Below, piece after piece: positions 8,128 to 16,097 of a DNA stretch of 64,000 nucleotides; position 1 is the first letter of the stretch; every line of letters begins with the position of its first letter. The notes under the pieces were generated by a model that did no database searches, was not told where the DNA came from, and worked only from the letters and a program-made list of their open reading frames with translations. The stretch spans positions 62,001-126,000 of the forward strand of contig CAVUQS010000002.1 in NCBI GenBank assembly GCA_963743705.1, in the 5' to 3' direction. The position numbers were made by a program, and so were the translations under genes. The stretch is from PALSA-243 sp963743705. GTDB taxonomy: Bacteria > Acidobacteriota > Terriglobia > Bryobacterales > Bryobacteraceae.

Positions 8128-8464
8128 TCAGCGTTCCGAGTTAGAAATGCGTTTAAAATGCCAAGCGACCCCGCCCAAGATCAGGCGAGCATTAGCCGTC
8201 CAGGCAACTGCTTTGAGGCCTTGTTGCGTTCCTGAGATCGAACGGCCGCGTGGCTTCCGCACGGGGTCAGCGTTCTGTCAGTCCCGCAAACAACCGTTCC
8301 GCGAGATTCAACCAACTGCTGCTGGTTGGTGTGAATTCGACGTGATATCGCGGCAGCAGGCCACCCATGTCTCGTGCTTCGGTGACCTTATCGCTTCCAT
8401 AGGTTTCCATCACACGGTGGAGGTCCACCGTTGGGGGGAATATTCGCGGCGTATACTCGAGAAA
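8128..8464 (-). pseudogene. Remnant of an IS630-family transposase
   Basis: Read leftward from 8464, the frame gives TVDLHRVMETYGSDKV, then RYHVEFTPTSSSWLNLAERL and FAGLTER, then a stop. This matches the DDE-domain signature of IS630 transposases (LDLHLVxDNYxTHK ... HFTPTSxSWLNxVERFF). Further on, another segment reads KAVAWTANARLILG and FKRISNSER with a stop at 8128-8130, the usual C-terminus of that family. The N-terminal half and an internal piece are missing. The last ~100 bases are repeated in diverged form at 12543-12636. No terminal inverted repeats were identified. Confidence 0.75.
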
Positions 8465-8686
8465 GCTCGCGAGTCTTACACGATCTGTATTCCTATTTTT
8501 GTCACCGGCCTCCCGCCGTGTTTTCGCACCGAATGAAGCTGAGAGACCCCGTCAAGGGCTTATTAGTTATGACTGGTGATCCTTACCGAAGGCAGGCTAA
8601 TACCCGGTGTATATAAACTTAGTAAATTTAACTTGATTCATAGTTCGGCAAATGAGACAGTAGCGGTGCTAAGGAGGATATTTAGC
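8465..8686. other. AT-rich leader before the peptide gene
   Basis: No open frame here looks coding. The right half (from about 8600) is clearly AT-rich compared with the surroundings and contains TATAAA at 8612-8617, a possible -10 element, but no convincing -35. A consensus ribosome site AAGGAGG lies at 8671-8677, nine bases before the ATG at 8687. Confidence 0.4.
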
Positions 8687-8932
8687 ATGAACAGAGCAAA
8701 ATTGGTGCTGGGATTGAGTATCGGCCTTCCCTTGACTGCCGTCAGCATTTCGACTTTGGCCAACCCGTTCGCGCTCGAGGCCGGTAGCCCGGGCACCGGC
8801 TGCGATGGTGTGTCACAGAATGGCGCGGAGATTCATGCCAGTCCTGGAGGAAACAATAAGGATGCTTGTACGAACAATCAAGTACAGACCTGCCAGAACG
8901 ACGGAACCTGGACTGCTTGCGCGAATCCATAG
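8687..8932 (+). CDS. Small secreted four-cysteine peptide, possible precursor peptide
   Basis: The 81-residue product starts at ATG 8687, set by the AAGGAGG site nine bases upstream. Residues 1-26 (MNRAKLVLGLSIGLPLTAVS...) form a signal-peptide-like or leader segment. The remainder is small, polar and rich in Gly, Asn and Thr, with four cysteines (C39, C61, C69, C78) and a C-terminal QVQTCQNDGTWTAC module, which looks like a small disulfide-stabilised fold. Downstream on the same strand are a membrane redoxin with CxxC and a JmjC-type oxygenase. This is compatible with a secreted disulfide peptide or a modified (RiPP-like) precursor. I do not recognise the family, and function is not claimed. 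Confidence 0.65.
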   Translation: MNRAKLVLGLSIGLPLTAVSISTLANPFALEAGSPGTGCDGVSQNGAEIHASPGGNNKDACTNNQVQTCQNDGTWTACANP

Positions 8933-9002
8933 CCAGAATGGTTAGAGATATTGCGCATCATGTGATGGGGTGATCTTGGCGTGAAACTTTGGGGAGGGGA
9001 AC

Positions 9003-9548
9003 GTGATTAGATGGCGCATAAATCTCCTTGAAAGCGATCTTGCTGCGGGCGCATTGTTACTAGTGCTTACGATCTCTCTGTCTCTGAATGTAGTATTGTG
9101 CTGGGAGCGGAGCGCACTTCTGGGCCAATCACACCCGACAGTGGTCGGTGTTGGCACAAGATTGCGCTTCCTTCCCGTAAGAGATTTCCACGGTAACGTC
9201 ACTCGGATCATGTTCAATGGCGTGCCGCGAACGTTTGTGTATGTCATGTCTCCCAGTTGTATGTATTGCAAGCAGAATTACGTAAGTGTGCTCCAAGTAG
9301 CTCAGAAGCTTCAGCAGGTGCGTCTGCTTGGCGTTGTTGCGCCGGGTACGTCGGCGGGGGCGGATTTCACGCTACATGATTATCCCTTCCCGATGTTCGT
9401 CGCTCAAACCGAGACAACCGCCCTTGGGTTTGGCACTACGCCTCAGCTCTTGCTTGTAGCATCAGATGGTCGTGTTGAAAAGCGCTGGCTTGGCGTATGG
9501 AGCCCAACAACGATCAAGGAAATAATCCGAGCGGCTCAGGCCAAATAG
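9003..9548 (+). CDS. Membrane-anchored thioredoxin-like protein with CMYC motif
   Basis: The GTG start at 9003 follows a GGGGAGGGG ribosome site. Residues about 14-34 (LAAGALLLVLTISLSLNVVLC) form a single transmembrane anchor, which would place the 145-residue thioredoxin-fold domain outside the cytoplasm. The active site is C-M-Y-C in YVMSPSCMYCKQN, and a GFGTTPQLLLVASDGRV segment carries the expected cis-Pro. It is a paralogue of the protein at 1058-1615. Its position 70 bases after a four-cysteine secreted peptide suggests it handles that peptide's disulfides, which is inference. The next gene starts 6 bases after its stop. Confidence 0.75.
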   Translation: MIRWRINLLESDLAAGALLLVLTISLSLNVVLCWERSALLGQSHPTVVGVGTRLRFLPVRDFHGNVTRIMFNGVPRTFVYVMSPSCMYCKQNYVSVLQVAQKLQQVRLLGVVAPGTSAGADFTLHDYPFPMFVAQTETTALGFGTTPQLLLVASDGRVEKRWLGVWSPTTIKEIIRAAQAK

Positions 9549-9553
9549 CTAAC

Positions 9554-10786
9554 ATGCACCCGCAACGTATGACGGAAATACAAGAGGATCTGCTCGACTT
9601 TGATACTGCAATAGCGCCGTGCACCCGCCAAACATTCTTTGACGAATATTTCGGTCGACGCTTTATGTATCAACGCGGGATATCTGCACGGTTCGCACGC
9701 CTCCTTCCGTGGTCCGCGCTGAATCATATTCTCGCGCACCATACGCCGGATCCTTCACGTGTTAAGCTCGTCAAAGACGGAATGAGGGTGCAGCCGGAAC
9801 AATATACATCCTTCCGAAACGCACGGCTCGGGCGGCTCGATGCAGTTTCTGTAACCGAACACCTGCGAGATGGCGCGACGCTGATTATGGACTTCATTCA
9901 GGATCAGTACCCGCCTCTTCGCGCGTTCTGCGACCGACTTGAACGGGTTTTGCGCCTGCCAATTCAGGTAAACGCATACGCGGTATGGAGGACAACGCGG
10001 GGTTTTGACCTCCACTGGGACGACCACGACGTCATAATATTGCAGCTCTACGGTCGAAAACGGTGGGAAATTCACGGCGAAGTCGAGCGTTTGCCGGTTG
10101 TAAGGTTCGACCCATCGAAGCGCCCTCGTAACTCCCAGGCAATATGGCAAGAGACCCTCGAGGATGGTGATCTTTTGTATATTCCCCGTGGATGGGCACA
10201 TGTCGCGCTCCCATGCGATGAACCGACCATGCATCTGACATTCGGCCTCCACGGTTTTACGACCGTGATGTTTCTTCAGTGGCTTGTTGAAACGCTCAAA
10301 ACGCAGGAACTCATGCGAGCAAGTGTACCTCGACTCGCGACCACGACAGTGCAGGCCGACTATATTTCGGCCATCGGTCAAATGATGAGTGGTTCACTGG
10401 CGGCACCCGATGTTCTCTTGCGGTATCTCGAACAGGTTGATCTTTTCGGCCCTCATTCTCCTGCGTTCGGCTTACCGTGGAGTGCGACGCCCGCGCTGAT
10501 CCCGCCACGCCCTCTTATTGATTCGTGTCTTATCCGTCTTCTGAGCGCTGGCGGCGTGTTGTTAAAGGATTCCTCCGACGGGACGTCGCTTGAGGTCTTT
10601 GCAAACGGACGCCTATATCGGTATCCGCTCCAGGCCCGTCCTCTGCTTGAGTTACTGAACGAGAGGGCACCATTAAGTGTAGCCGATTTTATTGGAGATG
10701 CGCCACAGGAGCAACACCAGAGGCTTTTGGATTTTCTGACCGATCTAGTAAGGGGCGGTCTCGCCGCGATTTGCGAAGCCGACTGA
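9554..10786 (+). CDS. JmjC/cupin_4-type 2-oxoglutarate oxygenase
   Basis: The 410-residue protein has the iron-binding facial triad of JmjC/cupin_4 hydroxylases: H154-W-D156 in FDLHWDDHD and H216 in PRGWAHVALP, with ILQLYGRKRWEIHG between them. Relatives hydroxylate residues in ribosomal proteins (YcfD/RoxA, MINA53, NO66) or, in some bacteria, peptides. The C-terminal 100 residues (RLYRYPLQARPLLELL ... LLDFLTDLVRGGLAAI) look like a winged-helix module, as in ribosomal oxygenases, and could bind the substrate. The ATG at 9554 is chosen because the longer frame (from 9497) overlaps the redoxin gene. No strong ribosome site is seen, and coupling to the redoxin gene is likely. The substrate is unknown, and the neighbouring peptide is a candidate. 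Confidence 0.8.
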   Translation: MHPQRMTEIQEDLLDFDTAIAPCTRQTFFDEYFGRRFMYQRGISARFARLLPWSALNHILAHHTPDPSRVKLVKDGMRVQPEQYTSFRNARLGRLDAVSVTEHLRDGATLIMDFIQDQYPPLRAFCDRLERVLRLPIQVNAYAVWRTTRGFDLHWDDHDVIILQLYGRKRWEIHGEVERLPVVRFDPSKRPRNSQAIWQETLEDGDLLYIPRGWAHVALPCDEPTMHLTFGLHGFTTVMFLQWLVETLKTQELMRASVPRLATTTVQADYISAIGQMMSGSLAAPDVLLRYLEQVDLFGPHSPAFGLPWSATPALIPPRPLIDSCLIRLLSAGGVLLKDSSDGTSLEVFANGRLYRYPLQARPLLELLNERAPLSVADFIGDAPQEQHQRLLDFLTDLVRGGLAAICEAD

Positions 10787-10917
10787 CAAAGGGTGGTTTC
10801 GCTAACAGTTAGAAAATGGGGCGTTGCATTGCAAAAGTGGTCGACTGTGATCGCACTAGAAGGGATGCTGAAATAGTCGTGAGCAATAACTCATCTGCTG
10901 GTAACCGCCGTCAGGCA

Positions 10918-11688
10918 ATGCGCTCCCTAAGGTGCTTGCTTACCAAAACTTTAGTTAGCTTTGCTTTAACAGCGCCCCTGTATGCTGGAATGCAGGAGAC
11001 GATTGATAAGGCATCGTACGAAGTCGCTTCGATTAAACGGAATACGTCTAGTGATACTTCCAGAGGGACCAAGCGCGAACCTAATCGTCTTACGATAACC
11101 AACACTCCGGTCCTCGATGTTATCGAGGACTGTTATGACATCCGCGGTTATGAAATTGCCAGTACAATGCCAAGTTGGGTGCGGTCGGAGCCCTACGATA
11201 TTATTTTGGTTACAAAAGAAGCTACGCCTTGGGTGACAATGCAGGACATGCTGAAAAGCTTGCTCGCCGAGCGTTTCCGCCTCCGTTTTCATTGGGACAA
11301 TCGCGATGTATCCGGATTTGCGCTCAGGGTTGGAGCGAATGGGCCGAAGTTTTATCAGCACCAAGCACAATCGGCAGATGAGCAACGCAAAGTCGGGGAG
11401 GTTATAGGCGTCGGGAAATTTTCAAGCAAGCGCGCAAATCTTACCCGATTCGCAGGCTACCTTTCCATCGTGTTGCAAGTACCTGTCATCGACGAGACGG
11501 AACTCCAAGGGGATTACGAGATATCGTTGGAGTTCACCCGTGACGTTACCGCTGATTTGCCAAGCGATCTCGCGCCACCATCGTTGGCTTCCGCCCTTGG
11601 GGACCAGCTTGGCCTCAAGCTGTCTAAGAGGAAAGTCTTGACTAAGATGTTCGTGTTGGATTATATTGATAGGCCTTCGGAGAACTAA
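10918..11688 (+). CDS. TIGR03435-family protein
   Basis: The product of about 256 residues has an N-terminal signal-like segment (MRSLRCLLTKTLVSFALTAP). It then shows the pattern of the acidobacterial TIGR03435 family: YEVASIKRNTSSD, the NRLTITNTPVLDVIEDCYDI block, PSWVRSEPYDIILVTK, a helix MLKSLLAERFRLRFHWDNRD, then LQVPVIDETELQGDYEI and a C-terminal ALGDQLGLKLSKRK. The family is expanded in Solibacter, is exported and has no known function. An in-frame extension upstream to 10816 exists but lacks a signal peptide, so the ATG at 10918 is preferred. A second, more diverged member follows at 11763. Confidence 0.8.
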   Translation: MRSLRCLLTKTLVSFALTAPLYAGMQETIDKASYEVASIKRNTSSDTSRGTKREPNRLTITNTPVLDVIEDCYDIRGYEIASTMPSWVRSEPYDIILVTKEATPWVTMQDMLKSLLAERFRLRFHWDNRDVSGFALRVGANGPKFYQHQAQSADEQRKVGEVIGVGKFSSKRANLTRFAGYLSIVLQVPVIDETELQGDYEISLEFTRDVTADLPSDLAPPSLASALGDQLGLKLSKRKVLTKMFVLDYIDRPSEN

Positions 11689-11762
11689 GTGCCGACAGTA
11701 ACGCGCGCTGTTGATAAAACGATGACGCGACGTCACTTCTGCTGTGGCGCACGAGGTGACAC

Positions 11763-12542
11763 GTGAATGGTGGGCCGTTGGTTCTGGGGCGCGTCAGCTT
11801 CTCTCTGTTAGTGGCGCTAGCCGCGGTAAACGCTCAGACGCTACCCACTATGCCCAGTGGGAGCACCTTTAGCGATTTGTCCGTTCGCCTTAGTGAATCA
11901 TCACGAAGAAGCGGTACTTTTATCCTAGATTCAGGCTTTCTTATTCTTAACAAAAGCGCTCGAGATATTATTGAGGAATTCTATCAAGTGAAGGGTTTCC
12001 AACTGCGCGGCGCGACGTCAGCACCGTGGTTCGCCGCTGAGCACTACGATCTGGAGGGTAAGTCGGCTTTGAAACCAGGTTGGCTAGACGTGCAAACCGC
12101 GGTTAAGGGCGTTCTGGCCGCGCATTTCAGGTTGAAATTCCACTGGGAGTCGACCGAGGCAAGTGGTTGGATGCTGGTTAAGGCCGCTGAAGGAACTAGG
12201 CTGCATGAGTTCAGGCCGCGCCGCGACCAAGGTGTAGGGGATGGAAACAACGAAGTGCAAACGGTATACGGGATCAGAGGACATAAGATAGCCATGAATC
12301 ACCTGGCGGACTATCTCACTAATCTATTGCAGGTGACGGTTGTGAATCAAACGGATCTGAAGTCGTTCTATGACCTTACACTAGATCTCCCGTTAGATGA
12401 GTGGTCCGGGCAAGAAAGAGGCCGGTTGCTTGCGCGAATGGACCAAGTGCTGCACGATCAGCTTGGGCTACGGCTTGTTGAACGGAAGCTGCCCGTTCAG
12501 ATTTTTGCGATCGATAACGTGGAGCGCGCGGTGTGGCGCTGA
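11763..12542 (+). CDS. Second, diverged TIGR03435-family protein
   Basis: The 259-residue protein starts at a GTG (11763) behind a GAGGTGA site. It has a hydrophobic N-terminus (VSFSLLVALAAVNAQ) ending in a plausible signal-peptidase site. Family features follow: ILNKSARDIIEEFYQVKGFQL, PWFAAEHYDLEGKS, VLAAHFRLKFHWESTEASG, LLQVTVVNQTDLKSFYDL and a C-terminal VLHDQLGLRLVERKLPVQ. The early SIKxN block of the family is missing or degenerate, so it is a shortened or divergent member. It lies 74 bases after the first copy. It is the last gene of the island, and an IS630 fragment begins directly at its stop. Confidence 0.7.
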   Translation: MNGGPLVLGRVSFSLLVALAAVNAQTLPTMPSGSTFSDLSVRLSESSRRSGTFILDSGFLILNKSARDIIEEFYQVKGFQLRGATSAPWFAAEHYDLEGKSALKPGWLDVQTAVKGVLAAHFRLKFHWESTEASGWMLVKAAEGTRLHEFRPRRDQGVGDGNNEVQTVYGIRGHKIAMNHLADYLTNLLQVTVVNQTDLKSFYDLTLDLPLDEWSGQERGRLLARMDQVLHDQLGLRLVERKLPVQIFAIDNVERAVWR

Positions 12543-12636
12543 CGTCCCAAGTCAGAAGTGGGTTTAGAGAGTCTAGGGACCTTGTCCAAGACCAGATCGT
12601 CAACCATCCACGCAATTGGCTTTGGGGGCCTTGTTG
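12543..12636 (-). pseudogene. Second IS630-like 3' fragment
   Basis: Read leftward, this gives KPIAWMVDDLVLDKVPRL and SKPTSDLG. It aligns with the C-terminal fragment at 8128-8226 (CAACAAGGCC at one end of both, then AAAGC, TGGA, ATCT/GTCTTGG and a GGACG-type end), with clear but diverged identity. Both are in the same orientation. Only the transposase C-terminus is left. Confidence 0.55.
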
Positions 12637-12661
12637 GGCTGGTCCAAGTGGACTAGCCCAC
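12633..12661. repeat. Hairpin-forming inverted repeat
   Basis: GTTGGGCTGGTCCA and TGGACTAGCCCAC are near-complementary 12-13 bp arms with almost no spacer (effective loop AAGT). The hairpin lies beyond the last island gene. There is no T-run, so termination is possible but not typical. It may instead be a remnant of a transposon end. Confidence 0.4.
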
Positions 12662-12706
12662 CCTTCTCGGCCGTGCGGCGTCCTGGGCAGAACAGATGAG
12701 TGCTTA

Positions 12707-12975
12707 GTTACGAGCCGCCGCATGTAATGCTGTTGCACGCGAACCGACTGAATGAGGATGTCATCGACCGGGTGTTGGAGACCTTCGAGAAAAAGCAGTA
12801 TCGCTTCATTTCGCTGGCGGCCGCGCAATCCGACGCGGCGTACCAAACGCCCGATACGTTCATCACAAAATTTGGCCCCACGTGGGGCTATCGCTGGGCG
12901 GCCGAGCGCGGCGTCAAAGTGAACGGCGCGCTCGAGCCGGAACCCGCGGCTTGGATCACGAAATACGGCCGCTAG
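12707..12975 (+). pseudogene. 3' fragment of the polysaccharide deacetylase gene
   Basis: It encodes the last ~90 residues of the deacetylase (SYEPPHVMLLHANRLNED, EKKQYRFISLAAAQSDAAYQ, GYRWAAERGVKVNGALEP and the KYGR end), nearly identical to the end of the gene at 6703-7596. All catalytic motifs except the last histidine motif are absent. An ATG at 12700-12702 is fortuitous. It is a by-product of the segmental duplication. Confidence 0.85.
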
Positions 12976-13142
12976 CGGCTTCCCACCTGGACTGGCCGCT
13001 TGAGACTGAACACCAGCAGTGTTTCGGCGGGGAACTCCGCGTGCCGCCTGCCGGTCGCCGCCGCTCCGGCGGTGCCGGCCGCAGCGCCTGCGCCTGCGCC
13101 AATTAACGCGCCCGCGCCACCGCCTGCGATTCCGCCGACCAT
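12707..13142. repeat. Copy 2 of the ~430-bp direct repeat
   Basis: Partner of 7328-7757 in the same orientation, beginning GTTACGAGCCGCC and ending CCGCCGACCAT. Here the repeat continues into the longer part of the glycine-rich gene (to 13419), so this copy holds the original right-hand neighbour, while copy 1 holds the intact deacetylase. The distance between the copies is 5379 bases at the left edge. Confidence 0.85.
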
Positions 13143-13419
13143 GGCCCCGAATCCGGTGCCACCGCCGATGAAGCCCCAATTGCGGCCTCTATGTCCGCCA
13201 CTTTGACGCGTGATGCTGTGTGTCTCAATGGCGTACTGGCGGCCCTGCCATTCCAGGCTATCGAGGCGAATGCTCAGTTCAGCGCGGCCGCGGAGGCGGC
13301 CCGACTGTCTCGACTCCGTCAGACGTCCGCCGAAACGCGTGCCTGCGGGCAGGGTGATGTTGTCGCCCACCACGACGGGCTGCGCCAACGTGGCGGTGAA
13401 GCGCTCGCCTGCGCGCTCG
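12972..13419 (-). pseudogene. C-terminal part of a glycine-rich envelope-type gene, cut by IS21
   Basis: Leftward frame with RAGERFTATLAQPVVVGDN, LPAGTRFGGRLTESRQSGRL and RAELSIRLDSLEWQG. A glycine-zipper stretch (GGGTGFGAMVGGIAGGGAGA) and a C-terminal ETLLVFSLKRPVQ follow. The N-terminal part lies at 16201-16404 beyond the IS21 element. Joining 16404-16205 to 13419-12972 gives an uninterrupted 215-residue frame (LDTE then RAGERF). Similar acidobacterial proteins combine a PAGTPLNVRLDQPL segment with a glycine-zipper membrane segment, and their function is unknown. The stop overlaps the deacetylase 3' end by four bases, convergently. Confidence 0.85.
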
Positions 13420-13425
13420 TGCCGT

Positions 13426-13480
13426 TGCGGATTCCGGCGAAGGCGAACGCTATTCCGAAGGGAAGCCGAACAGCATTCCG
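13426..13480. repeat. Left-end repeated units of IS21
   Basis: Three ATTCCG(G) boxes at 13431, 13452 and 13475, each followed or preceded by GAAGGCGAAC/GAAGCCGAAC, spaced 21-23 bases. They are the inverted counterparts of the right-end units and are likely transposase-binding sites. Confidence 0.7.
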
Positions 13481-13678
13481 GGCTGAAGGCGAACACCATC
13501 GGAGCGAAGCGACGCTGGCTTTCCGATTGTGCAAGAAGTGTTCGGCTTCGTCAAGAGAAACTATCCGGAGCGAAGCGGAGGCGGGCAGCCGCTAGCGGAG
13601 AAAGGGGCGCGGGGAAAGGGGCGGCAGCCCCGTTCCCCGCTCAGCACTGGAGCGGCTTGGCGGACTTGAACACATCGA

Positions 13679-14413
13679 CTACGTTCCACGTTTTTTCCTC
13701 ATCGAATCGCCACGCATTTCGATGCGATGTGCGTTGTGAACCAGTCGGTCGAGGATGCCGTCGGCCACGGTCGGATCGCCGATCTGTTCATGCCAGCGAG
13801 TGACAGGCATCTGCGAAGTCAGAATCATGGACCGCGTTTGATAACGGTCTTCGCAGATCTCCCAGAAGTCGCGACGCTCCGGCTCACTCAACGGAGCCAT
13901 CGCCCAGTCATCGATCACCAGCAGGTCGATGCGGCTGAGTTTTGCCAACACCAGTCTGAGGCTTCCGTCGGCGCGTGCCATCGCCAGATCGCGAAACAGC
14001 GCCGCCGCCCGCGTGTATAGCGCCGAGTATCCGTCGCGGCACGCCTTCTGCGCCAGCGCGCTGGCGACGAAACTCTTACCCACGCCCGTCGGCCCCAGGA
14101 CGAAAATGTGTTCGTGATTGCGTACCCAGCTCGACTCTTGCGCCAGCGCGCGAATCACGCTCTTGTCCAAACCGCGCGCCGCACGGTAGTCGATCTCTTC
14201 GACACACGCATTGCCGCGCAGTTTGGCTACGTGCAGCCGCCGCGCCAGCGCCTGGTTCTGACGCCAGTTCCACTGGTGATCGACCAGCAACGCCAGTCTC
14301 TCCAGAAAGCTCAGTTCGCGCGCGCCCGGATCTTGCTCCTGTGTCTTCAAAGCATCCGCCATGCCGTGTAGCCGCATAGCCAGCAGTTTTTCCCTCATCG
14401 GTTCTTGCAGCAT
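13679..14413 (-). CDS. istB: IS21 ATP-binding helper protein IstB
   Basis: This 244-residue AAA+ ATPase has Walker A GPTGVGKS (about residues 119-126), Walker B LLVIDDWAM and an arginine-rich SMILTSQMPVTRW sensor region, matching IstB. In IS21-family transposition IstB binds target DNA and stimulates IstA. Length and motifs are complete. The ATG lies 11 bases downstream of the istA stop, so the two are read as one transcript. Confidence 0.93.
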   Translation of the reverse strand: MLQEPMREKLLAMRLHGMADALKTQEQDPGARELSFLERLALLVDHQWNWRQNQALARRLHVAKLRGNACVEEIDYRAARGLDKSVIRALAQESSWVRNHEHIFVLGPTGVGKSFVASALAQKACRDGYSALYTRAAALFRDLAMARADGSLRLVLAKLSRIDLLVIDDWAMAPLSEPERRDFWEICEDRYQTRSMILTSQMPVTRWHEQIGDPTVADGILDRLVHNAHRIEMRGDSMRKKRGT

Positions 14414-14424
14414 GTTCGTTCTCC

Positions 14425-15975
14425 CTATTCGAAGTACTCCGCGCCGCGGATGTTGTCATGAGCCGGTGGCGGCGGTGTCTCAAGCGCTGCTGACGACGGC
14501 AAAGGCTGCCGGTCCAGCGAGTTCTTCAGGATCGATTCGATGCTGCGATAGCGGCACGCGCCGGTCAGCAGGGCCCGCTCGGCGGCGGCTTCCATGCGGG
14601 CGTGCGAGTACTTCCCGGCCAGCCGGATGACGCCCAGGCAACCGCGATAGCCCATCTCCGGGTGCGGCTTGTCGGCCATCATCCGTTCGAACAGTTGCGC
14701 GGTATGCGGCCCGATGGTTTGCGCCCAATGAACCATGCGTGATGGCGTCCACTCCAGATGCGCCTGATGGCTCTTGGGGCGATGCTCGTGGTTGGTAATG
14801 GCTTGTCCCCGGCCGCGGCTGCGCAAGTGGGACGCCACCCGCGCCCCTTTGTGCAAGATTTCGACCGTGGTGGGCGTTGAACGGATCTCCACCGTTTCGT
14901 TCACCAGATTGTAGGGAACGCTGTACAGGTTGGCGTCGAAGGCCACGTGATAGTCGATATTGACCCTCGCCCGGGACCACTGACTCATGTCGAAGCTTTC
15001 ACTGGGCAGCGATTTCAGAGCAGGTTTGTCGAGCGATTCGAAAACACTCGCGCGGCTGCCATCGCGCTTACGGAAGGGCCGGTGATTGAGCCGGTGGAGC
15101 AGCTCGCCGATCGCCTGGTTGGCTTCTTCCAGCGAGAAGAACTTACGGTGGCGCAGCGCTGCGACGATCCAGCGTTGGGCCACTTGTACGGCGCTTTCCA
15201 CGACCGCCTTGTCCCGCGGCTTGTAAGGCCGCGCCGGCAGAACGCCGAAGCCGTAATGCATGGCGAAGTTGTGATAGGTCGGGTTGACATCCGGATCGTA
15301 GCGGTGCGCTTTGCTCACGCCCGTCTTGGCGTTGTCCGGGACGGCCAGCGCCGGAACGCCGCCCCAATGATCGAAGGCGTGGATGTGCGCGCGCAGCCAC
15401 GATTCCATCTGTTGGTCGCGCGTGGCCTCGGCCCAGGTGTAGGAACTGGCGCCGAGCGCGGCGACGAAGAGGGAAGCTTGCCAGGCTACGCCGGTGACGC
15501 GGTCGTAAATCGGAATCGTCGATCCGGCCCAATCGATGAAGGCTTTCTCGCCGGCCTTGTGCTCCTGCCGCATCACTACGTCGAGCTTCTTGCGCCAGCG
15601 CTGATACAGTTCGCAGAAACGGCTGTAGCGGTAGCCCTCGGGGTTGGCGTCGCGGTACTCTTCCCAGAGCAACTGCAGGGTGACGTGGCGGTGGGCGCGG
15701 AGTTGCTCGTGGACGGCGGTGAAGTCGGGAGGAGATTTCTTCGGCTGCAGCTTCGCCTCCGGGGACGGATACAGGGCCGCTTCCAGGTGAGTGTCATTCC
15801 AGCCATCCGGCAGCGGCCAGGTTACCTGAGCTGCCTCGGCGCGCTTCAGATACTCGTGCACCGTACTGACGGCGATGGAGCAGCTGCGGGCGATTTGACG
15901 CTGGTCGAGTTTCAGTTCGTATCGAAGTCTTAGGACTTCCTTGATCTTGCGCATGGACATTCTCCTGGCCGGCAA
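14425..15975 (-). CDS. istA: IS21 transposase IstA
   Basis: The 516-residue transposase has an N-terminal helix-turn-helix (LRLRYELKLDQRQIARSCSI). A DDE integrase core follows, with Asp in KAFIDWAGSTIPI, Asp in PALAVPDNAKTGV and Glu in RDKAVVESAVQVAQRW. The C-terminal region is of the usual length. Starts at residue 1 (MPARR), 6 (MSMRK) or 8 (MRK) are possible. It cuts and joins IS21 ends together with IstB. No frameshift is seen, which suggests recent arrival. Confidence 0.93.
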   Translation of the reverse strand: MPARRMSMRKIKEVLRLRYELKLDQRQIARSCSIAVSTVHEYLKRAEAAQVTWPLPDGWNDTHLEAALYPSPEAKLQPKKSPPDFTAVHEQLRAHRHVTLQLLWEEYRDANPEGYRYSRFCELYQRWRKKLDVVMRQEHKAGEKAFIDWAGSTIPIYDRVTGVAWQASLFVAALGASSYTWAEATRDQQMESWLRAHIHAFDHWGGVPALAVPDNAKTGVSKAHRYDPDVNPTYHNFAMHYGFGVLPARPYKPRDKAVVESAVQVAQRWIVAALRHRKFFSLEEANQAIGELLHRLNHRPFRKRDGSRASVFESLDKPALKSLPSESFDMSQWSRARVNIDYHVAFDANLYSVPYNLVNETVEIRSTPTTVEILHKGARVASHLRSRGRGQAITNHEHRPKSHQAHLEWTPSRMVHWAQTIGPHTAQLFERMMADKPHPEMGYRGCLGVIRLAGKYSHARMEAAAERALLTGACRYRSIESILKNSLDRQPLPSSAALETPPPPAHDNIRGAEYFE

Positions 15976-16097
15976 TGAGCCCTCCCTTGGGAAGGGTCGC
16001 TTACCGGCGTTGATGTCCAGCGCCGCTACCTGTGGAAATCATTCCGGGGCAAGCCGAACAGGATTCCGGGGTGGGTCGAAAAGTGTTCGACTTGCGC

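Noticed and set aside
12633..12661. Intrinsic terminator for the island operon
   Set aside because: The hairpin is good but no T-run follows, so it is listed only as an inverted repeat.
14947..15933. 328-codon rightward open frame inside the IS21 element
   Set aside because: It is exactly antisense to istA, which has the complete DDE motif set.
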